Of a stretch of 64,000 nucleotides of DNA, positions 26,127-34,571 are shown one piece after another. Below the pieces are notes generated by a model. It had not been told where the DNA came from. It searched no databases and saw only the letters and a program-made list of their open reading frames with translations. Every line of letters begins with the position of its first letter. Position 1 is the first letter of the stretch. Position numbers and translations under genes: made by a program. The DNA is from Pseudonocardiaceae bacterium (GTDB lineage: Bacteria; Actinomycetota; Actinomycetes; Mycobacteriales; Pseudonocardiaceae): contig WHSZ01000002.1 of the NCBI GenBank assembly GCA_009379845.1, forward strand, positions 62,001-126,000, read 5' to 3'.

Positions 26127-27059
26127 CTAGTTGATGAGTGGCCGTATTCCCCAACTGGCATGCCAGGACTTGCCCGGCTGCAACGTGATGAGATCAACGC
26201 CGGAATTGAGCGCGTTCGGTGGGCAAGTCATCGGCTCGATCGCCACGCCGAGGCCAGGTGGGTCGTCGGGCAGCCACATGTAGGCGTGTACCCAGCGAAA
26301 CGCCGGGTCCGTCCACAGTTCGACGCCGCGCCGGCCCCAGGTCAACGAGTGCCGGACGACCCCGTCCTTACCAGCTCGGCACCGGCCGAAGGTGTTGTCG
26401 AGATCGATGTTGGTGAGCGCCTCGCACACCATCTTGCCGCGACGAAAGTTATGGTGTTCGGTGCTGCCGACGTGGCGGATCGCCCCGGTCGGCAGCATTG
26501 TCTCCGGGTCGTACGGCAGCACCTTGGACGCGGTCAGCTTCAGGTCGCAGTCGCCGAGGTTCGCGGGCCCCGGCAGCAGGTACGGATGGGCGCCGACGCC
26601 GAACGGCACCGGGCGGTCCCCGATGTTCCGCACGCCGTGCGTGACCCGCAGACCCCAGCCCCCGACCTGGTAGGAGACGGTCGTGTGCAACGGCACCGGC
26701 CAGCCTGGCTGCGCGTCGATGGAGATCTCCAGGCTCACCTCCGAGCGGCTGCGGTCCACCAGCTTCCAGTGCTGGTCGCCGACCAGACCGTGGATGGCGT
26801 TACCCCGGTCCGGCTCGGTGATCTTCAGCTGCTGCGGTTCGTCCCGATACATCCACTTACCGCCCGCGACGCGGTTCGGCCACGGCACCATGACCTTCCC
26901 GGCGGATGGCACCGGGCAGGACGGATACTGAACGTGCCGGCTGTGCGCGTACTGGTGCCCGTCGACCTGATAATCGAGCAGGCTGGCGCCTACGTTCCCG
27001 ATCACGGCGCGGGCTCCGCCGAGGTTGATCTCGAACTCTTCGGCAGCTGGATCACTCAT
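26127..27059 (-). CDS. aldose 1-epimerase family protein
   Basis: A 310-residue galactose mutarotase-superfamily protein that interconverts anomers of aldoses or hexose phosphates. Family marks are NPxGAS-like NVGASLLDYQVDG, MVPWPNRVAGGKW, AIHGLVGDQHW with the catalytic His, VGAHPYLLPG with the second His, and AIEPMTCPPNAL with the catalytic Glu. The length is standard. ATG 27059 lies 65 bp from the divergent TetR start and shares its promoter region. Confidence 0.88.
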   Translation of the reverse strand: MSDPAAEEFEINLGGARAVIGNVGASLLDYQVDGHQYAHSRHVQYPSCPVPSAGKVMVPWPNRVAGGKWMYRDEPQQLKITEPDRGNAIHGLVGDQHWKLVDRSRSEVSLEISIDAQPGWPVPLHTTVSYQVGGWGLRVTHGVRNIGDRPVPFGVGAHPYLLPGPANLGDCDLKLTASKVLPYDPETMLPTGAIRHVGSTEHHNFRRGKMVCEALTNIDLDNTFGRCRAGKDGVVRHSLTWGRRGVELWTDPAFRWVHAYMWLPDDPPGLGVAIEPMTCPPNALNSGVDLITLQPGKSWHASWGIRPLIN

Positions 27060-27088
27060 GGGGTAACTCTAAAGCGCCGGCACGACGA

Positions 27089-27118
27089 TTGCGTTCTAAC
27101 TAGACCAGTCTCTATAGT
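27089..27118 (+). promoter_or_regulatory. promoter with overlapping TetR-type operator, probably leaderless
   Basis: TTGCGT (27089-27094) and TATAGT (27113-27118) are spaced 18 bp. Between and overlapping them, ACTAGACCAGTCTCTATAGT is an imperfect palindrome resembling the LmrA/YxaF TetR-box (TAGACC half-site). Initiation about seven bases after the -10 would fall at the GTG start of the TetR gene at 27125, predicting a leaderless mRNA. Confidence 0.55.
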
Positions 27119-27124
27119 GGCGCT

Positions 27125-27703
27125 GTGCCCCGCCGAACCGACGCGCGCGAGCGGGTGCTGCGTACCGCGGGAGCGCTGTTGCGCAGCCAGGGATATCACG
27201 GCACCGGCCTCAACCAGGTGCTCACCGAGAGCCGGGCGCCGAAGGGTTCGCTTTACTTCCACTTCCCCGGCGGCAAGGAGCAACTCGCGACCGAGTCGAT
27301 CGAGCTGACCGGTGCCGAGCTGCGCCGGCTACTCGAACGGTTGCTCGCGTCCGCGAACACCCCGCGCGAAGCGTTGCACACGGTTACCGAGGCGCTCGCC
27401 GCGGAGCTGGACAGCTCGGATTATCGCGATGGCTGTCCTATCGCGACAGTGGCGCTGGAAAGCTGCGCCGGCCACGACCCGGTCCGCAAGGCGAGCGAGG
27501 ACGTGTACCGATCCTGGCTAAACGTCGTGACGGACTACTTGCGGGACAACGGATTCGATAGCGAGCGGGCGAAATCACGCAGTGTTCTGATCATCGCCGC
27601 GCTGGAGGGAGCGCTGCTGCTTGCCAAGACCCAGCGCGACACGGCGCCGCTGCGCACCGTCGCCGACCAACTGGGCGACCTGATCGACGAGGAGTCCAGC
27701 TGA
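27125..27703 (+). CDS. TetR regulator, LmrA/YxaF-like
   Basis: A 192-residue TetR-type regulator. The DNA-binding domain (ARERVLRTAGALLRSQGYHGTGLNQVLTESRAPKGSLYFHFPGGKEQLA) and the C-terminal CPIATVALESCAGHDPVRKASE region match the LmrA/YxaF group, whose Bacillus members control drug efflux and flavonoid-responsive genes. GTG 27125 has no Shine-Dalgarno but sits at the expected transcription start. Its stop overlaps the ATG of a decayed metallo-hydrolase by one base, the likely former partner gene. Autoregulation through the upstream palindrome is inferred. Confidence 0.88.
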   Translation: MPRRTDARERVLRTAGALLRSQGYHGTGLNQVLTESRAPKGSLYFHFPGGKEQLATESIELTGAELRRLLERLLASANTPREALHTVTEALAAELDSSDYRDGCPIATVALESCAGHDPVRKASEDVYRSWLNVVTDYLRDNGFDSERAKSRSVLIIAALEGALLLAKTQRDTAPLRTVADQLGDLIDEESS

Positions 27704-27840
27704 TGCGCGTGCACCATCTGAATTGCGGGACCATGGTTCGGTTTCGAGGCGGCGCGCGGGGTGACCAGGCTGGGTTCGGAGATCCTGCTGATCCCGCTTG
27801 CCGGGCATACCGCCCGGCACAACCAGCTTCGTACTAACTG
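27703..27840 (+). pseudogene. remnant of an MBL-fold metallo-hydrolase
   Basis: An ATG overlapping the TetR stop opens MRVHHLNCGTM, the standard beginning of actinobacterial MBL-fold hydrolases found beside TetR genes. A few codons later the frame is lost, and another frame encodes GVTRLGSEILLIPLAGHTARH, matching the internal IPLPGHT-type motif of the same family, before a stop. The zinc-binding HxHxDH region and the rest are deleted. This reads as an internally deleted, frameshifted pseudogene. Confidence 0.6.
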
Positions 27841-27936
27841 GTGAACCGGTCACGGACACCGAGGCGTTGGCGCAGATGGACATCCCGGCACACGAGATCT
27901 GCGTGGAAGTCCCGGCGAAAAAGGAGGTTTGGGTCA

Positions 27937-28092
27937 GTGGAGCTGCTACAGGGTGACGCGTTCGATTCCCTCTTCGAGAAATTCGATCGCGACGCGTTCC
28001 ACCTTTGGCCGCCAAGGAGTTACAACGCCTTGTGCCCGCGAGGTCTACGCCCTGATCGCCCGCCACGTGCGGCAGCCCACAGCCCACGTTAG
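27937..28092 (+). pseudogene. truncated DUF6879-like remnant
   Basis: A GTG at 27937, preceded by a good AAGGAGG nine bases upstream, opens VELLQGDAFDSLFEKFDRDAFHL, which resembles the N-terminus of DUF6879 proteins (normally 160-200 residues, often beside an XRE-type regulator). The frame then degenerates into Pro/Arg-rich sequence and stops after 51 residues. The preceding 100 bp, encoding LTGEPVTDTEALAQMDIPAH, may be another gene fragment that I could not assign. The family name is from memory and tentative. Confidence 0.4.
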
Positions 28093-29456
28093 GCGTCGAG
28101 TTTGCTCGGGTCGAACCGGACCCTGCCGACGAGGGCACGGTTGATCAGCCAGAACAGCACGCCGATACAGAGCAGAATTCCGGCGATCGCGTAGTGCGTC
28201 GGATCCCGACCGGTGAGCGGGCTGGCGAAGAACGCGCAGCTGATCGCGCCGAGCACCGGAATGATCGTCGGAGCGCGGAAGTGGTCGTGCTCCACCCTGT
28301 CCTTGCGCAGCACCAGAACCGCCACGTTGACGATCGAAAAAACGATCAGTAGCAGCAACGCCGTAGTGCTACCGAGGTCCTCGATCTCCGCGGTACTCAC
28401 CAGCCCGATCGCGATCACGCTCGTGAACAGGATCGACACCCACGGCGTGCGGCGCAGCGGATGCACCCGGCCGAACTGCTTCGGAATGATCCGCTCGTTC
28501 GCCATCCCGTAAAGCAACCGGCTCGCCATCAACATGTTGATCAGCGCCGAGTTGATCACCGCGAACAGCGCGATCCCGGTGAAGAAGAGCAACGGAAACG
28601 CCGGCGCACCAACGCGGACCACCTCGAGCAACGGCGCCGTCGAGTTCTCCAGCGTCCCCACCGGCACCAGCAGCGAGGATGTCGTCGACACCAGCAGATA
28701 GACGAGCCCGCAGAAGATCAAACCGATGATGATCGCGCGAGGGAAGACCTTCACCGGATTCCGGACTTCCTCCGCCATGTTCACCGAGTCCTCGAACCCG
28801 ACCATGGAGAAAAACGCCAGCGCGGTGGCAGACGTGACGCCGAAGAACGCCCCGGATTCCGCATCGAACTCGACGAGCCGGCCGGGCTCGCCATCACCGT
28901 TGAGTACCGCGAACAACCCGATCGCGATGACGATGAGCAATCCGCTGAGCTCCACGATGGTCAAGACCACGTTGAGCTTCACGGATTCGCCAACGCCACG
29001 GAAGTTGACAAGCGCGAGCAGCATGATGAACGCGATCGCGACGAGCACTTCCGGCGCGGTCACGAACTCCTGTAGGTAATCCCCGCTGAACGCCTGCGCG
29101 GCCGAGGACGCCGACGTGATGCCGGAACACATCACCGCGAACGCCACCATGAAGGTCAGGAATTGCAGGCCGAACGCGCGGTGCGTGTACAGCGCGGCAC
29201 CGGCCGCCCGCGGATATTTGCCGACCAGTTCGAGGTAGCTGAAGGCGGTCAGGAATGCGACCACGAAAGCGATGAGAAACGGTATCCACAACGCGCCGCC
29301 GACCTCGCCGGCCACCTTTCCGGTGAGCGAATAGATGCTCGCGCCGAGAATGTCGCCAACCACGAAGAACAGCAGGAGCTTGGGGCCCATGACCCGCTTC
29401 AGCGAGGGCTCACCCGACTGCTCCGTCGCCGTCTCGGGCGTCCTTCCTTCTGCCAT
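28089..29456 (-). CDS. APC family amino acid permease
   Basis: A 455-residue integral membrane transporter of the amino acid-polyamine-organocation superfamily with about 12 membrane helices. The first helix contains the substrate-loop GDILGASIYSLTGKVAG (GxG-type unwound segment), and helix 6 to 7 has STALAFFSMVGFEDSVNMAEEVRNP, a hallmark of the family. There is an N-terminal cytosolic tail of about 25 residues. ATG 29456 is chosen as it begins MAEGRTPE, closest to the usual length. The gene stands alone; the amino acid or amine substrate is not predictable. Confidence 0.9.
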   Translation of the reverse strand: MAEGRTPETATEQSGEPSLKRVMGPKLLLFFVVGDILGASIYSLTGKVAGEVGGALWIPFLIAFVVAFLTAFSYLELVGKYPRAAGAALYTHRAFGLQFLTFMVAFAVMCSGITSASSAAQAFSGDYLQEFVTAPEVLVAIAFIMLLALVNFRGVGESVKLNVVLTIVELSGLLIVIAIGLFAVLNGDGEPGRLVEFDAESGAFFGVTSATALAFFSMVGFEDSVNMAEEVRNPVKVFPRAIIIGLIFCGLVYLLVSTTSSLLVPVGTLENSTAPLLEVVRVGAPAFPLLFFTGIALFAVINSALINMLMASRLLYGMANERIIPKQFGRVHPLRRTPWVSILFTSVIAIGLVSTAEIEDLGSTTALLLLIVFSIVNVAVLVLRKDRVEHDHFRAPTIIPVLGAISCAFFASPLTGRDPTHYAIAGILLCIGVLFWLINRALVGRVRFDPSKLDA

Positions 29457-29532
29457 AGTCGCCGAGTGTGCACGATCGCACCCGGCCAGCAACAGCCGTC
29501 AACGCAGCTCCACCCGAGATGGGCTAGGACAC

Positions 29533-30234
29533 TCAGGGCGCCAGGCGCTCGATATGCCAGCTGCCGTCGACCCGCCGGAACCGGAGCCGGTCGTGCATCC
29601 GATCCCGCCGTCCTTGCCAGAACTCCACGAAATCCGGGCGAATTCGCCAGCCGCCCCAGTGCGGCGGCACCGGAAGCTGATCGGTGTCCGCGAACTGGCG
29701 CTCCACTTTGGCCAGCGCCTTCTCCAGCGCTCGCCTGCCGTCCACCACCCGGGACTGCGGCGAGGCCCACGCGCCGATCTGCGAGCCGCGCGGTCGGCCG
29801 GACCAGTACTCGGCGGTGTCCGCGCTGGACACCCGCTCCACCTCGCCACGCACGTTCACCTGTCGCTGCATGGCGTACCACGGGAAGGTCGCGGCGGCGT
29901 ACCGCGTGGCCAGCAGATCGTGGCTCTTCGCGGAGGTGTAGTTGGTGTAGAACACCACGCCGTACTGGTCCAGCCCCTTGCACAGCACGCTGCGCGACGA
30001 CGGGCGCCCCTCGGCGTCCGCGGTGGCCAGCACCATGGCGTTCGCGTCGGGCAGGCCGGCGGCCTGTGCCTCATCCAGCCAGCGCTGCAGCTGCTCGAAC
30101 CAGGTGCCGGCCAGCTCGTCCTCGTGCAGCGAGCCGCGGTCGTACGACACGCGCATACCAGGCAAGGCAACCGCGGTATCCGGTTGCGGACCGTTGTTCG
30201 CGGTCGATACCTGCGTGCTGTTGGCCTCTGGCAT
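29533..30234 (-). CDS. pdxH: pyridoxamine 5'-phosphate oxidase
   Basis: A 233-residue FMN enzyme that oxidises pyridoxine or pyridoxamine 5'-phosphate to pyridoxal 5'-phosphate. Motifs are AMVLATADAEGRPSSRSVLCKG, VVFYTNYTSAKSHDL, FPWYAMQRQVNVRGEVERV and, at the end, EFWQGRRDRMHDRLRFRR to WHIERLAP, the PdxH C-terminal dimerisation signature. ATG 30234 has GGAGG about ten bases upstream; the start encoding MRVSYDRGSL is possible because many orthologues begin there. It is divergent from a citrate synthase gene. PLP made here would serve SerC, encoded 7 kb away. Confidence 0.94.
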   Translation of the reverse strand: MPEANSTQVSTANNGPQPDTAVALPGMRVSYDRGSLHEDELAGTWFEQLQRWLDEAQAAGLPDANAMVLATADAEGRPSSRSVLCKGLDQYGVVFYTNYTSAKSHDLLATRYAAATFPWYAMQRQVNVRGEVERVSSADTAEYWSGRPRGSQIGAWASPQSRVVDGRRALEKALAKVERQFADTDQLPVPPHWGGWRIRPDFVEFWQGRRDRMHDRLRFRRVDGSWHIERLAP

Positions 30235-30520
30235 GTTGCGCCACCCTCCACGACCCGTGATCACGAACCGAACACCCGGTGGAATTGGACGGTAGGCGCT
30301 CGGCGGACGATAGGGAAACCGCCCGTTCAGTGACTCGAGACACGCCGGTGGGTAATCGGGTGACGGATCCCACCGGACGCCCACCATTGCCGTTTCGCCA
30401 GCTACGGAGCAGGCTTCCGATAGCCGGGCCGAACGGGCTCGTCGGGCACGGCATTCGACCGCGCGATGGAGCTCGGGCGCCCGCGCGGACAAGTCGGGGA
30501 ACGGCGCGGAAGGAAGCCCA

Positions 30521-31642
30521 GTGACCAGCGCGATTCAACAGAAACAGAGTGAGGATGACTTCCGTCCCGGGTTGGAAGGCGTCGTCGCGTTCCAGACCGA
30601 AATAGCCGAACCGGATAAGGACGGTGGCGCGCTGCGGTATCGCGGCGTGGACATCGAGGACCTCGCCGGCAAGGTCGGCTTCGGCGACGTGTGGGCGCTG
30701 CTCGTGGACGGCAGGTTCGGGGACGGGCTGCCGCCTGCCGAGCCGTTTCCGCTCCCGGTGCACTCCGGCGACGTGCGGGTGGACGTGCAAGCCGCGCTGG
30801 CGATGCTGGCGCCGATCTGGGGTTACCAGCCACTGCTCGACGTCAGCGACGCGGAGGCGCGCGAGCAACTGGCCCGCGCGTCGGTGATGGCGCTGTCCTA
30901 CGTGGCACAGTCCGCGCGCGGGACCCACCAGCCGGCCATCCCGCAATCCCGCATCGACCAGTGCAACTCGGTAACCGAGCGGTTCATGACGCGCTGGCAG
31001 GGCGAACCAGACCCGGCGCACGTGCGGGCGGTGGACGCTTACTGGGCCTCCGCCGCGGAGCACGGGATGAACGCGTCCACGTTCACGGCCAGGGTGATCG
31101 CGTCGACCGGCGCGGACGTGGCTGCGGCGCTGTCCGGTGCGATCGGTGCGATGTCCGGCCCGCTACACGGCGGCGCGCCCGCGCGGGTGCTGCCGATGCT
31201 TGACGAGGCGGAGCGCACTGGCGACGCGCGTGGCGTGGTGCGCGGCATCCTCGACCGGCGGGAGCGGCTGATGGGCTTCGGGCATCGGGTGTACCGGGCG
31301 GAGGACCCGCGGGCACGGGTGCTCCGGCGGGCCTGCGCCGAACTCGGTGCCGAGCGCTACGAGGTGGCCGCGGCGGTGGAGCATGCCGCGCTCACCGAGT
31401 TGCGGGAGCGTCGTCCCGACCGGCCGATCGAGACGAACGTGGAGTTCTGGGCCGCGGTGATCCTGGATTTCGCGCGGGTGCCGACCTTCATGATGCCGGC
31501 GATGTTCACCTGCGCCCGCACCGCAGGGTGGTCCGCGCACATCCTCGAGCAGAAGCGCACCGGGCGGCTCGTCCGGCCGTCCGCACGATACGTCGGCCCG
31601 GACCCGCGCCTGCCGCAAGACGTCGACGGCTGGGGCTCGTGA
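30521..31642 (+). CDS. citA: citrate synthase 2 (CitA-like)
   Basis: A 373-residue citrate synthase of the short type without the GltA N-terminal domain. It begins FRPGLEGVVAFQTEIAEPDKDGGALRYRGVDIEDL, then has GPLHGGAPARVLPML with the catalytic His, LMGFGHRVYRAEDPRA and NVEFWAAVILDFA in place of the usual NVDFY-TG, so the catalytic acid is Glu here rather than Asp. GTG 30521 is preceded by GGAAGG. The stop codon lies inside a hairpin. Divergent pairing with pdxH and proximity to serC recall the mycobacterial citA region. Some related enzymes act as methylcitrate synthases. Confidence 0.88.
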   Translation: MTSAIQQKQSEDDFRPGLEGVVAFQTEIAEPDKDGGALRYRGVDIEDLAGKVGFGDVWALLVDGRFGDGLPPAEPFPLPVHSGDVRVDVQAALAMLAPIWGYQPLLDVSDAEAREQLARASVMALSYVAQSARGTHQPAIPQSRIDQCNSVTERFMTRWQGEPDPAHVRAVDAYWASAAEHGMNASTFTARVIASTGADVAAALSGAIGAMSGPLHGGAPARVLPMLDEAERTGDARGVVRGILDRRERLMGFGHRVYRAEDPRARVLRRACAELGAERYEVAAAVEHAALTELRERRPDRPIETNVEFWAAVILDFARVPTFMMPAMFTCARTAGWSAHILEQKRTGRLVRPSARYVGPDPRLPQDVDGWGS

Positions 31643-31681
31643 GTCTTTTTCGGGGTTATAGCACCCAAAAAGACTCACGAG
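31636..31681. terminator. long intergenic hairpin, copy 1
   Basis: A perfect 15-bp stem CTCGTGAGTCTTTTT / AAAAAGACTCACGAG closes over an inner GGGT/ACCC hairpin with loop TATAGC. The citA stop codon is in the left arm. Its left half recurs at 46231, so it is also a repeat family. Confidence 0.7.
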
Positions 31682-31732
31682 TCCACCGTTCGGTTGACCC
31701 GGGCGTGCGCCTGGCGCAGCACGCTCGGGGGT

Positions 31733-32569
31733 ATGAACGCAATCGAAGCTCGCGGGCTGGGCAAGACGTACCGCGATGTGCACGCGGTGCGCGACGTGGA
31801 TCTGACCGTGCGGCAGGGCGAGATCTTCGCGCTGCTCGGCCCGAACGGCGCCGGCAAGACCACCACCGTGGAAATCCTCGAGGGACACCGCGACCGGGAC
31901 AGCGGCGACGCGCGGGTGCTCGGCGAGGACCCCGGCAAGGCTGGCCGCGCGTGGCGCAGCAGGCTGGGCATCGTGCTGCAGACCGCAACCGACGCGGCAC
32001 AGCTCACCGTCGCCGAAACCGTCAGGCACGTCGCCCGCTACTACCCGAACCCGCGCGAGGTTGACGACGTCCTCGACGCCTGCGGGCTCACCGAGAAGGC
32101 CGGGTCCCGGGTGCGCCAGCTCTCCGGTGGGCAGCGCAGGCGGCTGGACGTCGCGCTCGGCATCGTCGGCAACCCCGAGCTGATCTTCCTCGACGAACCG
32201 ACCACCGGCTTCGACCCGGAAGCCCGCCGGCAGTTCTGGGTACTGATCGAGAACCTGGCCCGCGGCGGCACCACGATCCTGCTCACCACGCATTACCTGG
32301 ACGAGGCCGAGGCGCTCGCCGGGCGCGTCGCGGTGATCGCCCACGGCGAGATCGTCGCCGAGGGCCCACCAGCCACGCTCGGCGGCCGGGCAACGGCCGA
32401 GGCCACCGTCGGCTGGACCGACGAGAACGGCAGGCACACCAAACACACCGCCACCCCGACCGCGCTGATCAACCAGCTATCCGCGGGCGGCCGCGAGCTG
32501 GCCGAGCTGACCGTAAGCCGGCCAACGCTCGAAGACATCTACCTGGATCTGATCGGAGACCGGCAATGA
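31733..32569 (+). CDS. ABC transporter ATP-binding protein
   Basis: A 278-residue ATPase of an ABC-2 exporter. Walker A GPNGAGKT is at residues 36-43, the signature is RQLSGGQRRRLDVALG, Walker B is LIFLDEPTTGFDP and the switch His is in LLTTHYLDEAE. A C-terminal extension follows. It is the first gene of a tightly overlapped operon with a permease, a histidine kinase and a response regulator, as in the Bacillus YvfRSTU-type systems. ATG 31733 is used, but its G-rich ribosome site is very close; TTG 31694 is an alternative. Confidence 0.9.
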   Translation: MNAIEARGLGKTYRDVHAVRDVDLTVRQGEIFALLGPNGAGKTTTVEILEGHRDRDSGDARVLGEDPGKAGRAWRSRLGIVLQTATDAAQLTVAETVRHVARYYPNPREVDDVLDACGLTEKAGSRVRQLSGGQRRRLDVALGIVGNPELIFLDEPTTGFDPEARRQFWVLIENLARGGTTILLTTHYLDEAEALAGRVAVIAHGEIVAEGPPATLGGRATAEATVGWTDENGRHTKHTATPTALINQLSAGGRELAELTVSRPTLEDIYLDLIGDRQ

Positions 32570-33393
32570 CCCGCACGCTCACCCGGCCGGCACCGCTGCC
32601 GTCCCCGCTGCGTCTCGGCCTCGCCCGCGGCGGTATCGAGCTCAAGCAGTTCTTCCGGCAGAAGGAACACGTGGTGTTCACCTTCTCCATGCCGGCGTTC
32701 CTGCTCGTCCTGCTCGGCTCGATCTTCAACGACGCGTTCGGCAACAGCGGCGTGACCGCCGGCCAGGTGTTCACGGCCAGCATGGTCGGCGCCGGCATCG
32801 TCGCCACGTCGTTCGTGAGCATGGGCATCGGGGTCGCGGTCGATCGGGAGGACGGCACGCTGAAACGGCTGCGCGGCACGCCGATGCCGGCCGTCTCGTA
32901 CTTCCTCGGCAAGATCGTGCTGGTCGCGGTGTCCAGCGTGGCCGAGGTGATCCTGCTGCTCGGTGTCGGAATGCTGCTCTTCGATCTGTCCCTGCCCACC
33001 GAGCTGGGCCGGTGGCTGACCTTCACCTGGGTGTTCGTGCTCGCCGTGATCAGCTGCTCGCTGCTCGGTATCGCCATCAGCGCGCTGGCCCGCTCGTCGC
33101 AGAGCGCGCCCGCGGTGACCAACATTCCCTACCTTGGACTGCAGTTCATCTCCGGCGTGTTCATCAACCCGATTACCGCACTGCCGGCGGCTATGGTCAC
33201 GGTGGCCTCGTTCTTCCCGGTGAAGTGGATCAGCCAGGGCTTCCGATCGGTGTTCCTGCCGGACAGCATGGTGGTACAGGAGATGGCGGGATCATGGGAA
33301 CACGGCATGACGGCACTGGTGCTGACGGCGTGGTGCGTGGCGGGGCTGGCGCTGTGCCTGGCCACATTCCGGTGGACGAACAGCCGGAGCTGA
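32566..33393 (+). CDS. ABC-2 type transporter permease
   Basis: A 275-residue membrane subunit with about six membrane helices (for example FSMPAFLLVLLGSIF, VGAGIVATSFVSMGIGVAV, and FTWVFVLAVISCSLLGIAI). The ABC-2 motif DREDGTLKRLRGTPMPAVSYFLGKI is clear. ATG 32566 overlaps the ATPase stop by four bases and its 3' end overlaps the kinase start by about 22 bases, so the four genes are translated together. The role is probably export of a drug, peptide or lipid in response to the adjacent two-component system. Confidence 0.88.
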   Translation: MTRTLTRPAPLPSPLRLGLARGGIELKQFFRQKEHVVFTFSMPAFLLVLLGSIFNDAFGNSGVTAGQVFTASMVGAGIVATSFVSMGIGVAVDREDGTLKRLRGTPMPAVSYFLGKIVLVAVSSVAEVILLLGVGMLLFDLSLPTELGRWLTFTWVFVLAVISCSLLGIAISALARSSQSAPAVTNIPYLGLQFISGVFINPITALPAAMVTVASFFPVKWISQGFRSVFLPDSMVVQEMAGSWEHGMTALVLTAWCVAGLALCLATFRWTNSRS

Positions 33394-34571
33394 CCTCGGG
33401 TACCGCGCCCGAGGACGCCTGGGTGCGCTCGTTCTGGCTGTGGGACGTCTACTTCGCGATCGGTTATCTGCTCGCGGTCGGGCTGACCCTCGCGGACGAA
33501 TCGGAGTTGTCCCGGCGGCTCGTCGTGGTGGCGGCGCTGAGCGCCATCGCGATCGGGTATCTGGCCGTCGGCAGGCGCATCATGCGCACCGACGACAACG
33601 TCCGGCACAGGCTGACCTTCCTGGCCGCGGTGCTCGCCGCGTTCCTGGTCGCGGTGCTGGCCGAGCCGTCCGCCGGCTTCGGGCTGTTCGCGATCTGCCC
33701 GATGGTGTTCATGACGGTGTCGTTGCGTGTCGCGGCGGTGATCGTGGCGGTCGCGATCATGCTTCCGGTGCTCTCCGCGATCCTCCGCGACGGGGTCACC
33801 GACGTGAACCTCGCGATGCAGTTGCCGATCTCCGGGATGCTCGTCGCGTTCGCGGTCTTCATCGGCTGGTGGCTGGACAGGGTAATCCGGCAGAGCGAGC
33901 AGCGTCGCGAGCTGATCGAGAAACTCGAGGCCAGCCGGGCTGAGGTGAGCCGGCTCTCGCACGAAGCGGGCATCGCGGGCGAGCGGGAACGGCTGGCCGC
34001 GGAGATCCACGACACGCTGGCGCAGGGCTTCGCCAGCATCGTCACGCTCGCCCAGGCCGCCGAATCCACCGTTGACGCCGGCGACGCGCAGACCCGCAAG
34101 CACCTGAGCCTGCTCGCCCGCACCGCGCGGGAGAACCTGGCTGAATCACGGGCACTGGTGGCCGCGCTCGCGCCGAGTGCGCTGGAGACCGGCACCCTGG
34201 ACGCGGCGCTGTGCAGGCAACTCGAACAACTCGCCTCGGAGCTCGGCGCGCGGGTGGACCACCAGATCGACGGCACGCCGGGACCGTTGCGGACCTCCGT
34301 CGAAGTGGTGCTGCTGCGCGCCGGGCAGGAGGCGATGACGAACATCCGCAAGCACGCCCACGCCGATTCGGTGGTACTACGCCTCGCGTACACCGAATCG
34401 GCCGTATGCCTGACGATCACCGACAACGGCGCCGGGTTCGACCCGGCCGAGCCCACCGACGGCTTCGGATTGCGCGGGATGCGCCGCCGCGTCGAGCAGG
34501 TGGGTGGCACGTTGAGCGTCCACAGTGGACCTGGCGAGGGGACGCGGGTCGCCGTGGAGGTGCCGAGGTGA
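33372..34571 (+). CDS. sensor histidine kinase, NarL/DesK type
   Basis: A 399-residue membrane histidine kinase. Five to six N-terminal membrane helices (residues about 30-165) form the sensor, followed by a short coiled segment and the HisKA_3 dimerisation helix GERERLAAEIHDTLAQGFAS with phospho-acceptor His213. The HATPase domain has AGQEAMTNIRKHAHAD (N box), DNGAGFDP (G1) and GFGLRGMRRRVEQVGG. It is cotranslated with the response regulator (GTGA). GTG 33372 is chosen; GTG 33354 is possible. The architecture without an extracytoplasmic domain fits membrane-stress or drug sensing. Confidence 0.9.
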   Translation: MDEQPELTSGTAPEDAWVRSFWLWDVYFAIGYLLAVGLTLADESELSRRLVVVAALSAIAIGYLAVGRRIMRTDDNVRHRLTFLAAVLAAFLVAVLAEPSAGFGLFAICPMVFMTVSLRVAAVIVAVAIMLPVLSAILRDGVTDVNLAMQLPISGMLVAFAVFIGWWLDRVIRQSEQRRELIEKLEASRAEVSRLSHEAGIAGERERLAAEIHDTLAQGFASIVTLAQAAESTVDAGDAQTRKHLSLLARTARENLAESRALVAALAPSALETGTLDAALCRQLEQLASELGARVDHQIDGTPGPLRTSVEVVLLRAGQEAMTNIRKHAHADSVVLRLAYTESAVCLTITDNGAGFDPAEPTDGFGLRGMRRRVEQVGGTLSVHSGPGEGTRVAVEVPR

